DNA from: Neelides folsomi
Taxonomy: Eukaryota; Arthropoda; Collembola; Neelipleona; Neelidae
Direction of reading: 5' to 3'
NCBI GenBank assembly: GCA_034687125.1
Contig: JAQGBZ010000040.1
Coordinates: 124,001 to 188,000, forward strand
DNA length: 64,000 bases
The position numbers and the translations under genes were made by a program. The first letter of the stretch is position 1, and the number at the start of each line of letters is the position of its first letter. Shown here one piece after another: positions 11,513 to 25,155 of this stretch. The notes under the pieces were generated by a model that had not been told where the DNA came from, did no database searches, and saw nothing but the letters and a program-made list of their open reading frames with translations.

Positions 11513-14500
11513 TTCCTTTTATGGTATTAAACGAGCAAGAGCTAGGCGCGAGTTTGATTGTATTTATTTAGAATCACTTTATAGTGTAGCTTCATTATGC
11601 TTACCCTTATAAATTCTATATGCTTACAAATGAGATATATCATGAGTTCATGAGTAAATACCAACTTACATAATATAAGGTATGTCAATATGTAAGTATA
11701 TCAATTTATCAATCAGAATATGGTAAGGTAAATGTTAGTCCTTAGGGTACAATATAAATAAAAATTTGTGTGAAATAAGAAATGCAAATGAAATGAGAAA
11801 AGTAAATACAGTATATCTACCTACTTCAGTAACGACGCAAAACATCTACATCTGTATCTTTTATACATTATGTATAGTATGCTAGCGATAAATAGTAGGA
11901 ATACATATATAGAGTACTTAGGTATGGATTAAATACATGTTTGAATTTGCTAACATTTGCATGATACACATTCACATATGGTATATGTACTTAATGGACG
12001 TGTGTAATTACAAGAATAATTTGACATTTTATGTACTGTTCATCCTTTTAGAATAATAATGCCATGATAGTTATCATATACATACTTTAAAAGAAACATG
12101 GTGGTATAATACTATAAACGTATAAGGTATATTCAGGAGGATGTGTTATGCGAATATTCGATCTATGCTGCGATTTTTTTCTTTTGAATGTGAGATAATA
12201 ATGGAGAGAGGTACTTGTAGAAAAAACTGGAGTCATAAGATATATTCATTTGTATGTTAGAATGCTTTTGAAGCATCAATATATTTACGTCTAGAGCTAT
12301 AATGAAGGTATTCTATTCTGAAGTATAAAACCCAATTTGGGTCTTTACCTTTCTCCAAAGAGCAGGAGCGCTATTGGAGCTATTGTATTCTAATGGAGGC
12401 TCATATTCAACCATTATAAATGGTACATTGGAAATATTAGCATTGCATCCGCTTTTTGTTTAGCTTGGCTCAAAGTTCTACTTTTTACTCATTCACTTAC
12501 CGGAGCTCCATTGCGGAGGAAGAAGAATGGAAAGTTGATAATAATACTTCTCCTTCCCCCCAATCATCCCCATCGAACCCTCTAAATCCCATTAATGCGC
12601 TCAAATTCACATGCTCCCGTATTTAGCAAAGGAATGTCTTGGGAATGCGGGGAATCTTTGGGAGCTTTTAGGGAGACCGAAACATACTTTCTCTCTTCAC
12701 CTTATCAAAAAGTATTTTGGTTCCCTTTAGGAAAAGTTTCCAATGACCTTTAGTTCAATCTAAAATAAAAGTCGAGTGGAGGGGTACTAAACGATATTGA
12801 TGACGGGGGATTTGGTTATCCTCTCCCAGACGTCTCCTACATACAAAGGGTGGGATTGGGTCCAAAAGAGCTTCATGCAATAATGGGGGTGAAGAGGAAT
12901 TGTGCTCCCGTCTATTGACTCTTTATTGACAAATTGGATCGGGAAAGTTGAATGCGAATCAGGCTACGTAAGCGGATTCTAAGAAAAATAACCGAATTTC
13001 TAAGACCTTCTTTTTTTAAAAAAAATGGTGGAAAAAAAGTAAAGTAGTTGAGTCTATCGAGGAAGAGATAAATCATTGAAGACATTGAAGAGTGCGAGTA
13101 CCTTTCCATGAATTAATTTAAATCATGAAGGAGGAGAAAATTCACGTCCTAAAAGCATTTTTATACTCAATTCAATATTCTTACTTTTTCTATCCCATCC
13201 CATATATTTACTATATAGTAGAGTACAGTACCATTATCCATACAGTATAATGAATATACTGATATATGAGTATATGAAGAAAGAGAACCAGTTTTTCAGT
13301 TGAAGAGAGTTGAAGAGGAAATGAAAGCTTATTGGACAGTGTCAGACAGCTCCAGAATTCCTGATTTGGCCTCAGACGTGAAAAGACGAAAGCGGGGAAT
13401 GACAATTGAAAAGCCATGTAATGAAAACAGGAAAATTTCTACAGATACCGAATATATATTTTATATATCTGAATACCAGAAAGGGGGTTGGAAATGGTTG
13501 GATAAATAAAGAGGCGAAAAAGAAGGATCTACATGGAATTGTCTATGAACATTAATCAAACTCTGCGGGGTCTGGATGAGTTGAATGTTAAAAGAAGTGA
13601 TAGAACTTTTGGTGACGCAGGAGGAGGTAGACGTAGACAAGAGATTACAACGACCGATAGATTACAAATCCTTGATTTAACTTTAATCGCCTCATCAATT
13701 TTTCATCAGAAAAGAGAGGAAAATTCACGGTTGGGCTTAAGATCCACTTTATCTGCCAAATATTTTTATCATTTTCTCATCCTTTTTCTTCAAGCATTCT
13801 GATCCTTTTACTAATACCATACATATTTCATACATGTATAATCCATACATGCATATTTCATACGTAAACCATCCTTTGGATAAAATCCTCCCCTAAGTTG
13901 GGAATCTTTATAAACAAATAAATTTGAGGGTTTTGGAGCACAATTTCGGCTCGCCGCCAACACGAGAACAAATGCGAGATCATTTGAATAATCAGATTAA
14001 CCTAAGCAATAAATAGTAAATAGACCCACCACCCGCTAATTCCTAATTCCGCCTTCACTGCTCAGTTCACTCAATGGGCCCTCATCTAATCCCCTGATCC
14101 AGACCATCTTGCCCTAACGATTCCCCTATTACGCTTAAATGTCTATACTTTAAACCCAAATCATTTGCTTTTATATTTATTTCATACCACTTTACTTTAT
14201 ACTTTAAAACTCATTGTCTCAAATCGTTATACATGTCATGTATCTAATTCATATTTATGATAGAAGTACTATATAAATATTACAAGACTGTCGACTGTAA
14301 GAATACAAGACTGTAAGAATACCATATATCGGTATTGCAGTATTACAGAATTACATATATCTTACAGTTCTTTATAAAAAATTCAAAGCACATTGTTAAA
14401 CATGGAGAATAATGATAATTTGTTCAGCTTAATTTCAACATAATCATGATTAATATAATGTTTCAACATTCAAAAAGCTATATAATTATTCTTATACAAC

Positions 14501-16999
14501 AACCGCGACATATTGTATTCGGTTTCAGATTATAATTAGAAAAACATGAAAATCCAAATTATTCCATGTTAAATCAAGTATGTAATACGGTACAATGTAA
14601 ATCTCAAATTACATAAAATTATTTTTGCACTAATAGAAAATTCCATTATTAAGCACATTCTACTATAAGTGTAGTAAAGTATTTATTTATGTACTATAGT
14701 TAAGTATGTATTTTTTATATCTTGAGTTCCAGCCGTTCGATATATTCGAATAATGTTAAAAGAAGAATTTAATCAAGTGTGATCCCATCAGGGAATTAAA
14801 CTTTGGTCATAAAATATCGAATTACTTCTACTAAATATGCTAATTTATGGTTAGTGATAATCAGTGAGAGGATTGGATAATTAATTGTATTGGGTCTTTA
14901 AAGACACGTCTGTTCATAAATAATTAACTAGGAGAAATAATTAACTAGGAGAAAGTTTGAGAAAATTGGAAGTTCTTTTCTGTCCATTCCAAATAATTCG
15001 AACAAGAGAATTCCTCTTGAGGTTGAAGAGACCATCCAAGGGCGAGCCAAGACGATACAAAATTAAGAAATGGGTCTGCCAAATGGCCCACATATTTCTC
15101 CTTTATGGACATGGAATAGAAAGAGCGAAAAAGGAATTTGTGGCCATTCTTTTGGCACCGACCACGCAACCTTTCGGCCCACCTAAGAAGTCCGCTCCAA
15201 ACAAACCCCGATTTTACTCGATGAAACTTGTGAACTTATTCTTTCCCTGGTTTCAGGGAAAGGAGTTCACTAGGGATTTAGGAATGAAGGAAGGAGGAAA
15301 ACATTTTCTTTTTCTGCATTCATTCCGCCATGGATTCTGTAAGATGGCTAGGAAGGAATTCCTGAATCGCTTCCATAAGAAAACCAAATCTTCTTCCTAA
15401 CATTAACATCTGTCCTAAGGGCCAGCTTTTCATTTTAATTTCTTAGCAAACTGTTTTATACGTTGCATATAAGTAAGTATAGTACTTATTACTTTTATAT
15501 ATAGTAATAATGTATTCACTAGAAGATGTTAACAAAAGTTTAATAAAATAAGCTCATTTTCTCAAAGCTGCTTTCTCTTTAATTATCTTATATTTTAACT
15601 CTACGAATATTAAGCCTTTCTGCCTCATTCATGTAGATTAAATTAGTTTAAGTCATAAATGAGAGTTTTAATGTTTCAACATTCACTAATTCTTGCAACA
15701 CCTTATTAATATTTTCAATCAATATTTCTCATAATACTTATTATTTATTATTGAACTTTTTGTAAATATTGCAACTAAAATTAATTTTCATAATATTTCA
15801 CATAACATTAAAGCTATGTAAATATTTATATATATTACGTATTATGTACTTTACTTATATGGTGTTATACTAATGTACAGTATGTGTACAAATTAAATAT
15901 GGTTCTTAATTTGATATGATTATTTAAAAATTAAAAATGTTTAATTGGGATTCATTTTTAGAGCTTGTGCTTAATTTAATGTGAATGGTAAAATTATTCC
16001 AAAAGGTCTGTCATGTGACGAGCCAAATCATTAATTCCCATCTTTCTCAAGTTAACTTTTCAAGAGAACTAGTAAAATTAATTAAAGAAGATGGATTTGG
16101 GAAATTATATGAATTATTCATGTCATGAGATTCACTGTCCCACACCTGTACAGTATATCATCGGGAGTGAGTTCTCGAGGTAAATTCCATGTATTAAATA
16201 TGTAAGCTTAGTTTGGATAAATGAGCAAAGTAGGAAGGGAAGTTGAGAGGATGACTGACATTTCCATTTGGTTCTTATCTTCACTGGAGGAGTCTCCTCC
16301 TTATTTCCTTTACTTGTTGACTCTCCGATGTCTTATTTGCCAAAAAACACTGAAATAGAAATAGACACCTGTCTTGGGCTCCTTCTCCAGCATATTTTTA
16401 TTCCGTTCTCCCTCGCGGGTAATTACCGGAAAATTTCCTCACGAGAATTTAATCTTATCTCATTTTCTCCAGAGGAAACTCATTTCCAACCCGCATGTTC
16501 ATTATGAGATAAAATCCCTTAAATTTCCAAGATCAACATAAGAATGAATTGCTCGCGTCTTTCTTACCGTTTCAACTTTCTCGCTTGCAATGGACTTTGG
16601 AGGTCTAAATTCTTCAGCTTCGATGATCACGTCCGGATTTACCTTCCAAACCGCGAAGGAATCTCTCATATGTCGGAGAGAGTTCCTTAAAGGCATAGCC
16701 CCTGGTGACATTTTGGATTTGAATTCAAGGATTGTAAATCCTCAGGAAGTCCATTCAATTTCCCATAGGGTTTCCCAAACAAAGGAAATCTTCTCTGAGC
16801 TCCATTAGCGAGTATTTAAAAAGTTCCCCACTTTCATTTTATTTATTTATGAACAGTTCCAGGGCAAGGATTAAGAAGGCAGCGATGTAATATATAAAGT
16901 TCCTTCGTCCCAATTGGCTGAGTAAATAGAATAAAAAAGAATTTGTTCAGCCTTCAGGGAACGAGTATCAAATCCACTATGGGGGAAATTACGTTCAAT

Positions 17000-17650
17000 G
17001 CAGTTGAGGTGGAGCGGATTGTTGAAAAATGTATTAGGAGTGTAGAAGGAATATATAGAATGGATTGTTTAGATCCACAGAATGAACTTTTTCATCGCTC
17101 CGGCTTGTTCAACTTCTGAGTTCCCCAGAATGAAGATGAACTTATTAAGGGAAGTACCGGTGGGTTTATGAAGAAATGACTCACAGTTACCGTCCAAACT
17201 CCTCTGTTCCCTTTCCGCTTAGATATTTCATGAGGAAGAGATAAAAGGAGTTTTCGGAGCTCCGCTCCTCGTGAAACTAAGCCGAGAGTCTTTGTTCTTG
17301 GAAGAAGGATCCGGGTGGCTAACGAGCAGCGACCCACTCGTGGAACGGGAGGTTCTTCAGCTCCGACTCCCCTGAATCACTCACGGGATGGGAATAGGCA
17401 GAGACGGTGAGAAAACACTCTCCCCAGTCCCAACATCCCAAATGGTCCACCCGTCTCATCTCATCCCAGATCCCATCCTTGGTTGAAAAGAGAGCAGAGC
17501 AAGCAGCAAGTCCTCGCATAAACTCCCTTCTCATCCCATCTCAGTCTCCATACAGATTCGATCCGACCTCGCGCAGCCTCACACCCCCTTAAACCCAATT
17601 GTGCAAAAAGACCGCCGCCACTCACTTCACAAATTGACCTCATGTAAATG
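17000..17650. promoter_or_regulatory. GC-rich patch, candidate internal promoter/leader region
   Basis: This stretch is markedly richer in G+C and CpG than the 10 kb on either side. It has open frames on both strands that do not resemble known proteins. On the minus strand CATCCC|GTGAGTGAT (donor GT at about 17396-17395) is a good splice donor. That would suit a non-coding leader exon splicing to one of the downstream N-terminal exons (8591-8920 or 2136-2828). This is inference from composition and one splice-like motif. Confidence 0.3.
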
Positions 17651-19194
17651 ACAATATTTTCACTTCCACCTCCCTCAAATAGATTAAATTATATTTACAT
17701 ACGAGAAACTCGATAAACATTCAAGATTTACACGCGAGGTCTGTGAATCGACAAAGAGACAAACTGCAGTGCGTAAAAGACAACTTCGTGCTAACGACTT
17801 TTGCGAACCTTAATACTAAAATATTCTCTTTGCCTTCCTTTACAATATTGAAAATGTTCAGTAAAGATTTTTCATTATTTCCTTCCACTCATAGTCAACC
17901 AATAAGTCTTGAATTTTGGAAGTCTAAAAAAAATTTCTGAAATTGTCTGTCTAACATCATTATACATTAATACAAATATTGCTATATTTTTAGCGTTTTA
18001 AAGTATGAATAGATCAGGGCTTTGTAATTGAGTTTTATAAGTTATTCATATCGTTTTATAAGTTCCAAGTCTGCATTGAATGTTCCAACCATTGTCGAAA
18101 TTTCGTATTTGAGGGTAGGAATAAAAAAGGGAAAGTTTTCGGGTTTTCAATCTCTTTTCCCCCGTTTCCAATTTATTCATGCATTCTTCAAGACGTATCC
18201 TTAAATGGAATATAAAAGTAGCAAAGACCGAAATGCAATCTGTAGATTCCCCTTCAATAATAAACATGAACATAATAAAATCATTCCAAGGAACCAAGTT
18301 GACTCGTGATATGGATGGTTTGCTTCATCCTTTCCGGCATCATGCATTTGTCTCTATTTCATATGTATGAGAATTCGCTTCCCTCTGTGACCTTTCCAAC
18401 CTAAAAAGTCTCACAATTGAAAATAGAATGAGTCTGCGTCTATATATTTCTTCTCTATTTTCAAATATGCATGAAATGATATTTCTCAAACTCCCACGTT
18501 AAATATACTATATACTCTTGCCATATACCAATAGTATATAAATAAATATCTGGACACTCATATATAACATATAGTGACCCTTGAATCTATTTTATATAAT
18601 CCGATAAGTATTTTATTGAGAGATATAAAATGGAAAAATTATGCTGTAATTCTCACAATGAACGCTGATGGGAATCCAACGAGTCCCGAAGGCGGCTATT
18701 GAAAAGAATTGACTTATCCTTGTAATTTGTTACCTCGACCGTTTCACGTCGGTTAAGGTAAAGGAAAGATTGATAGGTGAGTCTCATATGTAGAATAGAA
18801 TCAATAATCGTTCCTCGACCATAAAAGTAACATCTCTCTCACAGTTTATTGAGAGCATAAGGATCTCCAAGCTGAAAGGTTCATCAAGCGTTCAGTGAGG
18901 CTGAACTAATGTTAGTTCGAGGGCTTGGTTTGAAAGTGATGATTCAATCATCATTAAACCGTGGGAGATGGAACATTAGGAGGAGTATGAGACTTCCCAG
19001 GTCTCACTCTAAAACCCTAAAATACCCGATTCCTCTCCGTCCATCAATCCCGGCTTGAACCAACTTCACAAGTTTACTTATAACCCTCAAAGACTTCAAA
19101 CACGATGTATATGGTTGAAGTAAACTAGACAAATAACCTTTATCAAAATCCTAGGGACAAAATGTAACTCAACCCAATTGTAACATACAGACTT

Positions 19195-19251
19195 AAATAT
19201 CCCTCAGTAAATATCCCTCAGACTAAAATATCCCTCTAAATATCCCTCATT
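19195..19251. repeat. AAATATCCCTC tandem repeat (4 copies)
   Basis: Four copies of AAATATCCCTC(A) with 2-5 base spacers occur in intronic DNA. It is a short minisatellite. Confidence 0.85.
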
Positions 19252-21998
19252 GTCATATAATATATTTCATAAATTTCATTATATTAAATATAAAGATAAT
19301 TTGAACTAGTTTTACAGCACTGACAGTGACAGACATATGATATGTATTTTTTAGCCATGTAATAACATTATCTTCAAAATATTGTAATTCGCAATTTTAG
19401 GTTTATTTGGATAACTTGCGTTATTTTGTGATATTAGTAGTAGCTATAATTAATAAATGTGTGTCACTGAGATAAAAAGAAATCAAGGAATTAAAGCGAG
19501 ATATTAAAGAAAGGTTTGTTCCGGAAGGACTATAATTCTCCCTTTCCTTCACCTTTCGAACAATAACCATTATTTATGCCTCTTTACCACTCCTTTCCAT
19601 ACATTTTAACTAGGGCGGGTTTCATTATGGAAAAGTAGGCCTTTTCGGGCTTAAGCTTTTCCATTGTCGATTCTCCCATTCATCTTAAGGAAAGAAAGTG
19701 CGAGCGAAATATTACGTTGAGGAAAATGACAAAAAAATTCGCGCCAAGCTATCAATGTGCAAATTCGACCTTGGGTTTCATTCCCTTTTCCTTTAATTAT
19801 TATTTGGAATATGATATTTGAAATATCAGATAGATACTGTGAGATACTGTGTATTAGTGTGTATAGCGTATGTAAATCTATAATATAACAGTCAAGTTTC
19901 TTAAAATGTTCCCTCAACATCCACACCATTACCATAAACATGAAAGGAAACTAATGGATCACGCCAATAATCCATTTGTGAGCTCAAGAAAATGAGGAAT
20001 AAAAACAAAGTTTATCACGGTTCTGCAGTAGGGCGAAATGGCTGGCAGATGAAAGGCCTAACCTTCCTCACGCTCCGCCAAAGAAAAACCAGAGTTGTTT
20101 TTTAATGAAAAAGAGTCTTGAAAATTAGTTTGTCAAGAGACATAGAGCCAAGTAGCTAATAAGAGCTACAACACGAAATCTTTAAAAAATATATATCTTA
20201 AAGTCTTAACTTAAAGGCTTGGAATTAATACCATGCAAAGTATTTCCTTTTTAAATGAGAAAAGACTCTGGGTCATAAATAAGGAAAAATGAATGGCCGT
20301 TATCTGGGACTTTTTGGATTATAAGCTTTTTTAATAGACCCAACACATGTTGTTTTCTTTCACATTTGAAAAGTTCTTTTCGCAATTCTTATCCTTATAT
20401 TCTATTTTCTCCTCATGACAGCTCATTTTAAGACAGACCAATAAATACTTAACTGCCACTTCCAAGTCTTCCAAAAGACAAAATGGAAGTTTGGCAAGTG
20501 AGTTGTATTCATATTTAGAGTTCAGCGAATCCATATAAATACAAACATGCCAACACATTCCAAATGTAATATACATAAATATACTGTACATATCCATATC
20601 TTACATTGGGGAAAAGAAAATAATATGCAGAGCAAATAATATAGCGATTCCTGAGGGGAAGTTTAAAAGTTTTAGAAAGGAGGAGTTCCCATAAATTCAC
20701 ACGTGTCCAAAATCTTATAGCTTTTCTTCAGAATATCCCAAAGCTAAAAAATTCAAAACTTGGAGATTCTTTATAAAAATGCTTTTTTGAATTGATATAC
20801 TCTAAAATACATACAGATAGTTTTCGAATAGGTCTCGAATACAGATAGTTTTTAGTTAAGATTTTACTGCTTTTACCTATCTGCTTTGTAAGGTGCGAAA
20901 CTTACATAAAATAAGGGAACTTTACATAGGAATCTTACATAGGTCTAAAGAGATTTGAAAGTGAAAACAGAAGTTTTAAAACTAATATTACATCGTTTAT
21001 CTCTGTATGTACATTAAGTATGTACGAGATTTAGAAGAAGAAAAAGTTTGGAATTGCGCAAATACCTTCCATGCTGATGAACTGACTATCTCTTTTGTAT
21101 TTCAAACGAGCTTATCCGAAAAACCATTCATTCACGTTACAATAGCCCTGCTGTGAGTAACGTCTTTTTGGCGAGGATTGAGCGGAAGTAAAAGATCCTT
21201 TCATTCTATTCTTATTCCTCTTCCTCCTTTCTCGTCCTCCCCCTTGTTTTACTTCAAATTATAACAAGGAAGAATCAGTTTGGATTAAATCCAATAAAAA
21301 CAACAGAGAAAGTCAGTTTTCTCTGTCTTTCCTTTGTTAGTTAAAACTTTAACTTTAAATTGTTACTTATTTATTTATCTTTTACTTATTTTAATTTTTA
21401 ATATATTTGTGATTGATAGTTGGGCATTTTTTAATTTATTAAAGTGTTTTTAGGACAGATTTTTTAGTATTTAATGTTATAGTTGTATCAATAGCTGTAT
21501 CAATACTGTTGTAAATATGGTATCGGTATATTTAATATTTAAGCGAGTTATTTTCTATTCACTTTGTAAACAATTTTCTTCAAAGTTCAATCACTTAAAG
21601 TGAGACAAAAGAAATTCTTTATAAGGTTAGGAAATTGGATCAATTGAAAAAGTATGTAATACTAAAAGCATATAGTAGAAAACACAAAGTGTGTTTTAAA
21701 GTTATTCACCTACTTTTCTCCTTTACTCTAAATTGCTTTCATTTCCAATTTGCTAACAACACCTTAAAATCCAACGAAAATAGATTTATTTATAAAACGT
21801 GTGTGAGGGAACAATTTTACGTATTAACTCTAAATGTTTTGCGTATCAACTCTAAATGATTTTTATAAATTATACTAACATTAATAACCAATTAGATTAA
21901 TAAATGAATGTATTATGGACACCTTAAATCTTCTAATATAAAAATGATAAAAACTTTAAAATATAAAATTAAAAATTTTTAATAAACGATTTCTATAC

Positions 21999-22961
21999 CT
22001 GCCCATCATCATTTTGTGTCTTGGCAGGAGTTTCGAGAACAAGTTGGTCAATGTCATCAATATTTTCACAAAGAAAGGAATTTCTTGGAGTCAACGATGC
22101 CAATACTTTTTTACTTTCTTCGCTTAAATTCTGAAGCGTCGCAAGAGGAAGATTTGATTCTCGACTACTCGATTTCCTCAATCCTTTACTATGAAGACTA
22201 TTACTTTCGCTCCCCACAGGTCTTGAACTATGCGGAGCAAAAATTTCAAAATCCACACTAACTGGCCGCGGAGGAGAATTTAGGAAATAAAAGGCATTGA
22301 AAGCCTCCTTAGCCAGCGACTTCCTCCTTGACCTTTCAAAGTTCGAAGGACTCAGATGGCGAGCACTTGTTTCCAACACGTTTTGATAACAAACTTCAGG
22401 TTCGGCCGGTATCGGATGATGCTCAATATATTGTCTCTGAATAGGGCTAATGGGGAGTATTTCCTTTAGAATTTTTTTCCCCGGAGAAACAATCACACTT
22501 TCTTCGTCTTCCTCTCTCAGCTCCTCAGTTTGTCTAGTTGGTATTGGAAGCGAGAGGGTTTTCTTGTACTGTCCAAACAAACTATTCTGAATGGCGGCAT
22601 TCCTTGACCTACCTCGTGGACTTGGGATTTTATTCCCAGCCTGTGGCCCACTTGAACCAATTCCCTTCCGCGGTACAAAGGCCGAAAATCGGGGAGAAAG
22701 GTATGAATTGTAGGTCGGTGGCGATATGAGGCTCACACCTTCTGAGCGGGTTGGAAGAGGGCTTAAGCCCTCATCTGCGGAAAAGTAAACGCTTGAAACA
22801 GAGACTTGATCTCCAGATGCTGCAGACCCAATAATGTTCCCTTGCATGTCCCGGAACCCGGGAGATTCTTCCTCAACACACCCACCCAGTTCGCGGATCA
22901 AGCGAGTGGAAAGTGGAACATGGGCGATAAAGTTGTCAGCCTTGTGAAAACCGTCAACACA
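21999..22961 (-). CDS. sei: Alternative N-terminal exon of ERG (283-321 aa, PAS-less)
   Basis: This is the longest open frame in the window. It ends at donor CAG|GTATAG (21999/21998) after NDDGQ, phase 0, so it joins VLSLGADV of the S1 exon in frame. There are two readings of the 5' end. A strong pyrimidine-rich acceptor (ACTTTCTCCCAG) at 22963-22962 gives a 963-base exon of 321 codons starting CVDGFHKADNFIAHVPL; phase 0 makes it a possible cassette after EKVAQ. Or it is a first exon, with the first in-frame ATG at 22847-22845 (MQGNIIGSAASGDQ, 283 codons) and a leader upstream. The residues are polar with many SP motifs (ISPPTYNS, IPSPRGRSR, ISPIQRQ) and basic kinase sites (RRKS, RKSSSRES). 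No PAS or other domain is recognisable. Coding is supported by length, GC and frame; the identity of the sequence is unknown. Confidence 0.8.
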
Positions 22962-23520
22962 CTGGGAGAAAGTTTGAGGGATGGAAATAAGGAGTAATGG
23001 GGGGACATAACAACCGACGGCACATTCGTCCTCACTGCCGTCAAAACTTGAAATGAAAAGAGTTACTACACGTCTTTCGTTTCTCAAGAGCGGAATTGGC
23101 GTATTTTAAATAACGAGTTCGGTTCTCCCTCCCTTGCGTATTGGGCTGGTATGACGGAGTGACCTAGAATTTCCTTAAGTAGCCAACGTGTGACAAAGGA
23201 GAGCTCTCACCACCCAACACACCGCAGAATAAACTAACTACCGACTGAGCTCACACTGCGCCTATGAGAACTTTACCCGGATCCTTCCTTGGAGTAAAAA
23301 AACACCTGTTTATGTATTAAAAGAGGGGGGCTCAGGCGGCGGTTATGACCATAGGCTTTTCCCTCACAGTCCCCCCGCTCTGCGCTCCTGACAGCAGATA
23401 CCAGCCGGTGAAATGAACTTCTTAGACATGCAAACATAGGAACCTTCCAAAGGTGTAATTTGAAGTCGATTTCTGCATCTCCGCGTTCCCTTCATCCGCT
23501 GCGCAAAATAAAAGGATGAG
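22962..23520 (-). promoter_or_regulatory. Candidate internal promoter for the 22 kb ERG exon
   Basis: A GC-rich stretch lies directly upstream, on the minus strand, of the 963-base alternative exon. It carries a TCAGTC motif (23248-23243) matching the arthropod initiator consensus TCA(G/T)T(C/T). I see no TATA box about 30 bases before it. If transcription starts here, short upstream open frames beginning at minus-strand ATGs near 23007 and 22921 would precede the main ATG at 22847. This is inference: composition plus one short motif. Confidence 0.35.
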
Positions 23521-25155
23521 CTTTCTAATTTCCTCGTTCCTTTTACTCAACGCCGTTTCCTTCCCTTATTTCAATCCATTTCGCACCTTACACTGCCCAT
23601 CTTTTTTCATAACTACCATACACCTGTTTTTAATATTCTACTGGCTCTACGTTTTATTATATCAATATCGTTATGATCTCGTTCGGATTATACTGATATG
23701 GTTATATGTATGTGTGTATATCTGTACTTTACATGTTGTATCTTTATACATACACATTACATATTATATCTCTAGTAGTGTAGCATTAACAAAATTTTAA
23801 TTATGTTAATTGCTTTAAAACCTTTGGGAGAAACGTGAACGTTTTATTATCTTGATATTAAATGGATTTTAATCTGGTTCATGGAAGTATTACAAAATAA
23901 GTTAAAGTTAAATGTCATAATTTCCAATAAGTCAAAATTCAGTTTGCAGATCATTAATTTGAATTATATTTTAATCCATTTTATACTTTCTTTTGCCTTC
24001 TTTAGCCTTTGAGCTACAAATGCCATTTCTAATGAGCAATTTCAACTTAACGACTGCCATATTGAAAGAATAAATTCTTTAAATGTTACTTCTCATAAAG
24101 ATCCACATAATTATTTTAGTGCTAATTGCATTTACGATTTTCCATTTAACATGTGTATTTATGTTCATGGCATTATGCCATAACTTAAATCTTTGTTGCT
24201 GCTAAACTCATATTCCATTTGTAATTTAATTATTTAAATTCATCATAATTCGTATTGATTCTGCTGAAATCGGAAGATTTATTCGAAACACTTTGATCAA
24301 TTTTATTTTAATTTTCTTTCGAATACTAACAATTAATTCATCAATATTAAATGATTCAGAATTCAGAGTTGCATCAATTGCTAAACAAAACATATGCAAA
24401 ATGTTCTAAGAGTGAAAATGAAAACTATTGAATAAAAAATAATACTTACAAATACTTTACATTTATAGGGTAGTATTTTTAAGCATAAAGAAATATACAC
24501 ACATTGTAAAAATGTAAACGTAAATTTTAATACAGAATTTATAACTATGTGTTATTCTAGGTACATGTATTCATTTATTGTATGTAAGATATAAACCCCC
24601 TTTTGTTTGATATCCTCATTAAAAATAAATTTATTTTTGCGATGCAAGCCCTTTCCTAAAAACAATGAATAACTCAGCTCCAGAAGATACATGTATTATC
24701 CATACATAAATAAGGATGAAATATGAGGTATACTGTATGATACATATAGAAGTTTATAAGCTTAATGAACTTTGTATATGAGATTACCAGTAGGATATAT
24801 GTAAGTTCATTAAAGCTTGAAACTCTATTACTATTTAGTTAAATTATCCCAACTCACTCTCTTTATTGTGACTCTGAAGTTTTCCCAACTTTCCGACTCA
24901 TTTCTAAAGAGAACAAAGTTGAAGGTGAAGAATGTGGAATTTGAAGTTATTCACATTCCCCATTCGCACTTCTCTTATCAACAAAGCCCCGTTGTACGAG
25001 AACTCTCTCGTTCTCGTATAAAATTCTCGTTCTCGTATAACGTTTAGGTTTAAGTTAGAGCGAGGGCGAAGACCGACGCCGCAGTCCTTTTTTCCATCCA
25101 TGAACTAATTGGAAGGAATTTTGGTATGAAAGAACATAGGCAAAGGATGGCGTAC
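23521..25155. other. ERG intronic DNA
   Basis: AT-rich, no coding sequence seen. Near 25004-25040 a 17-base unit containing CTCGTTCTCGTATAA is directly repeated, a small duplication about 115 bases downstream (minus sense) of the 69-base exon. Confidence 0.6.

Larger units (their letters stand above)
8921..21998. other. 13 kb of intronic DNA in the ERG gene
   Basis: AT-rich sequence with scattered microsatellites. Several short open frames on both strands (for example 11136-11612, 14957-15400, 16268-16507) have compositions and neighbours that do not suggest coding. A GC-rich patch at 17000-17650 is annotated separately. I see no convincing exon, RNA gene or intact transposon here. Confidence 0.5.

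Noticed and set aside
11136-11612. 158-codon plus frame covering the CCATACT repeat
   Set aside because: The frame is created partly by the tandem repeat and has no domain or splice support.
14957-15400. 147-codon plus-strand open frame
   Set aside because: Composition (Lys/Phe-rich) and lack of any motif suggest chance opening in intronic DNA; kept out of the gene list.
22538-22729. Plus-strand frames inside the 22 kb exon
   Set aside because: Antisense shadows of the 963-base minus-strand exon.
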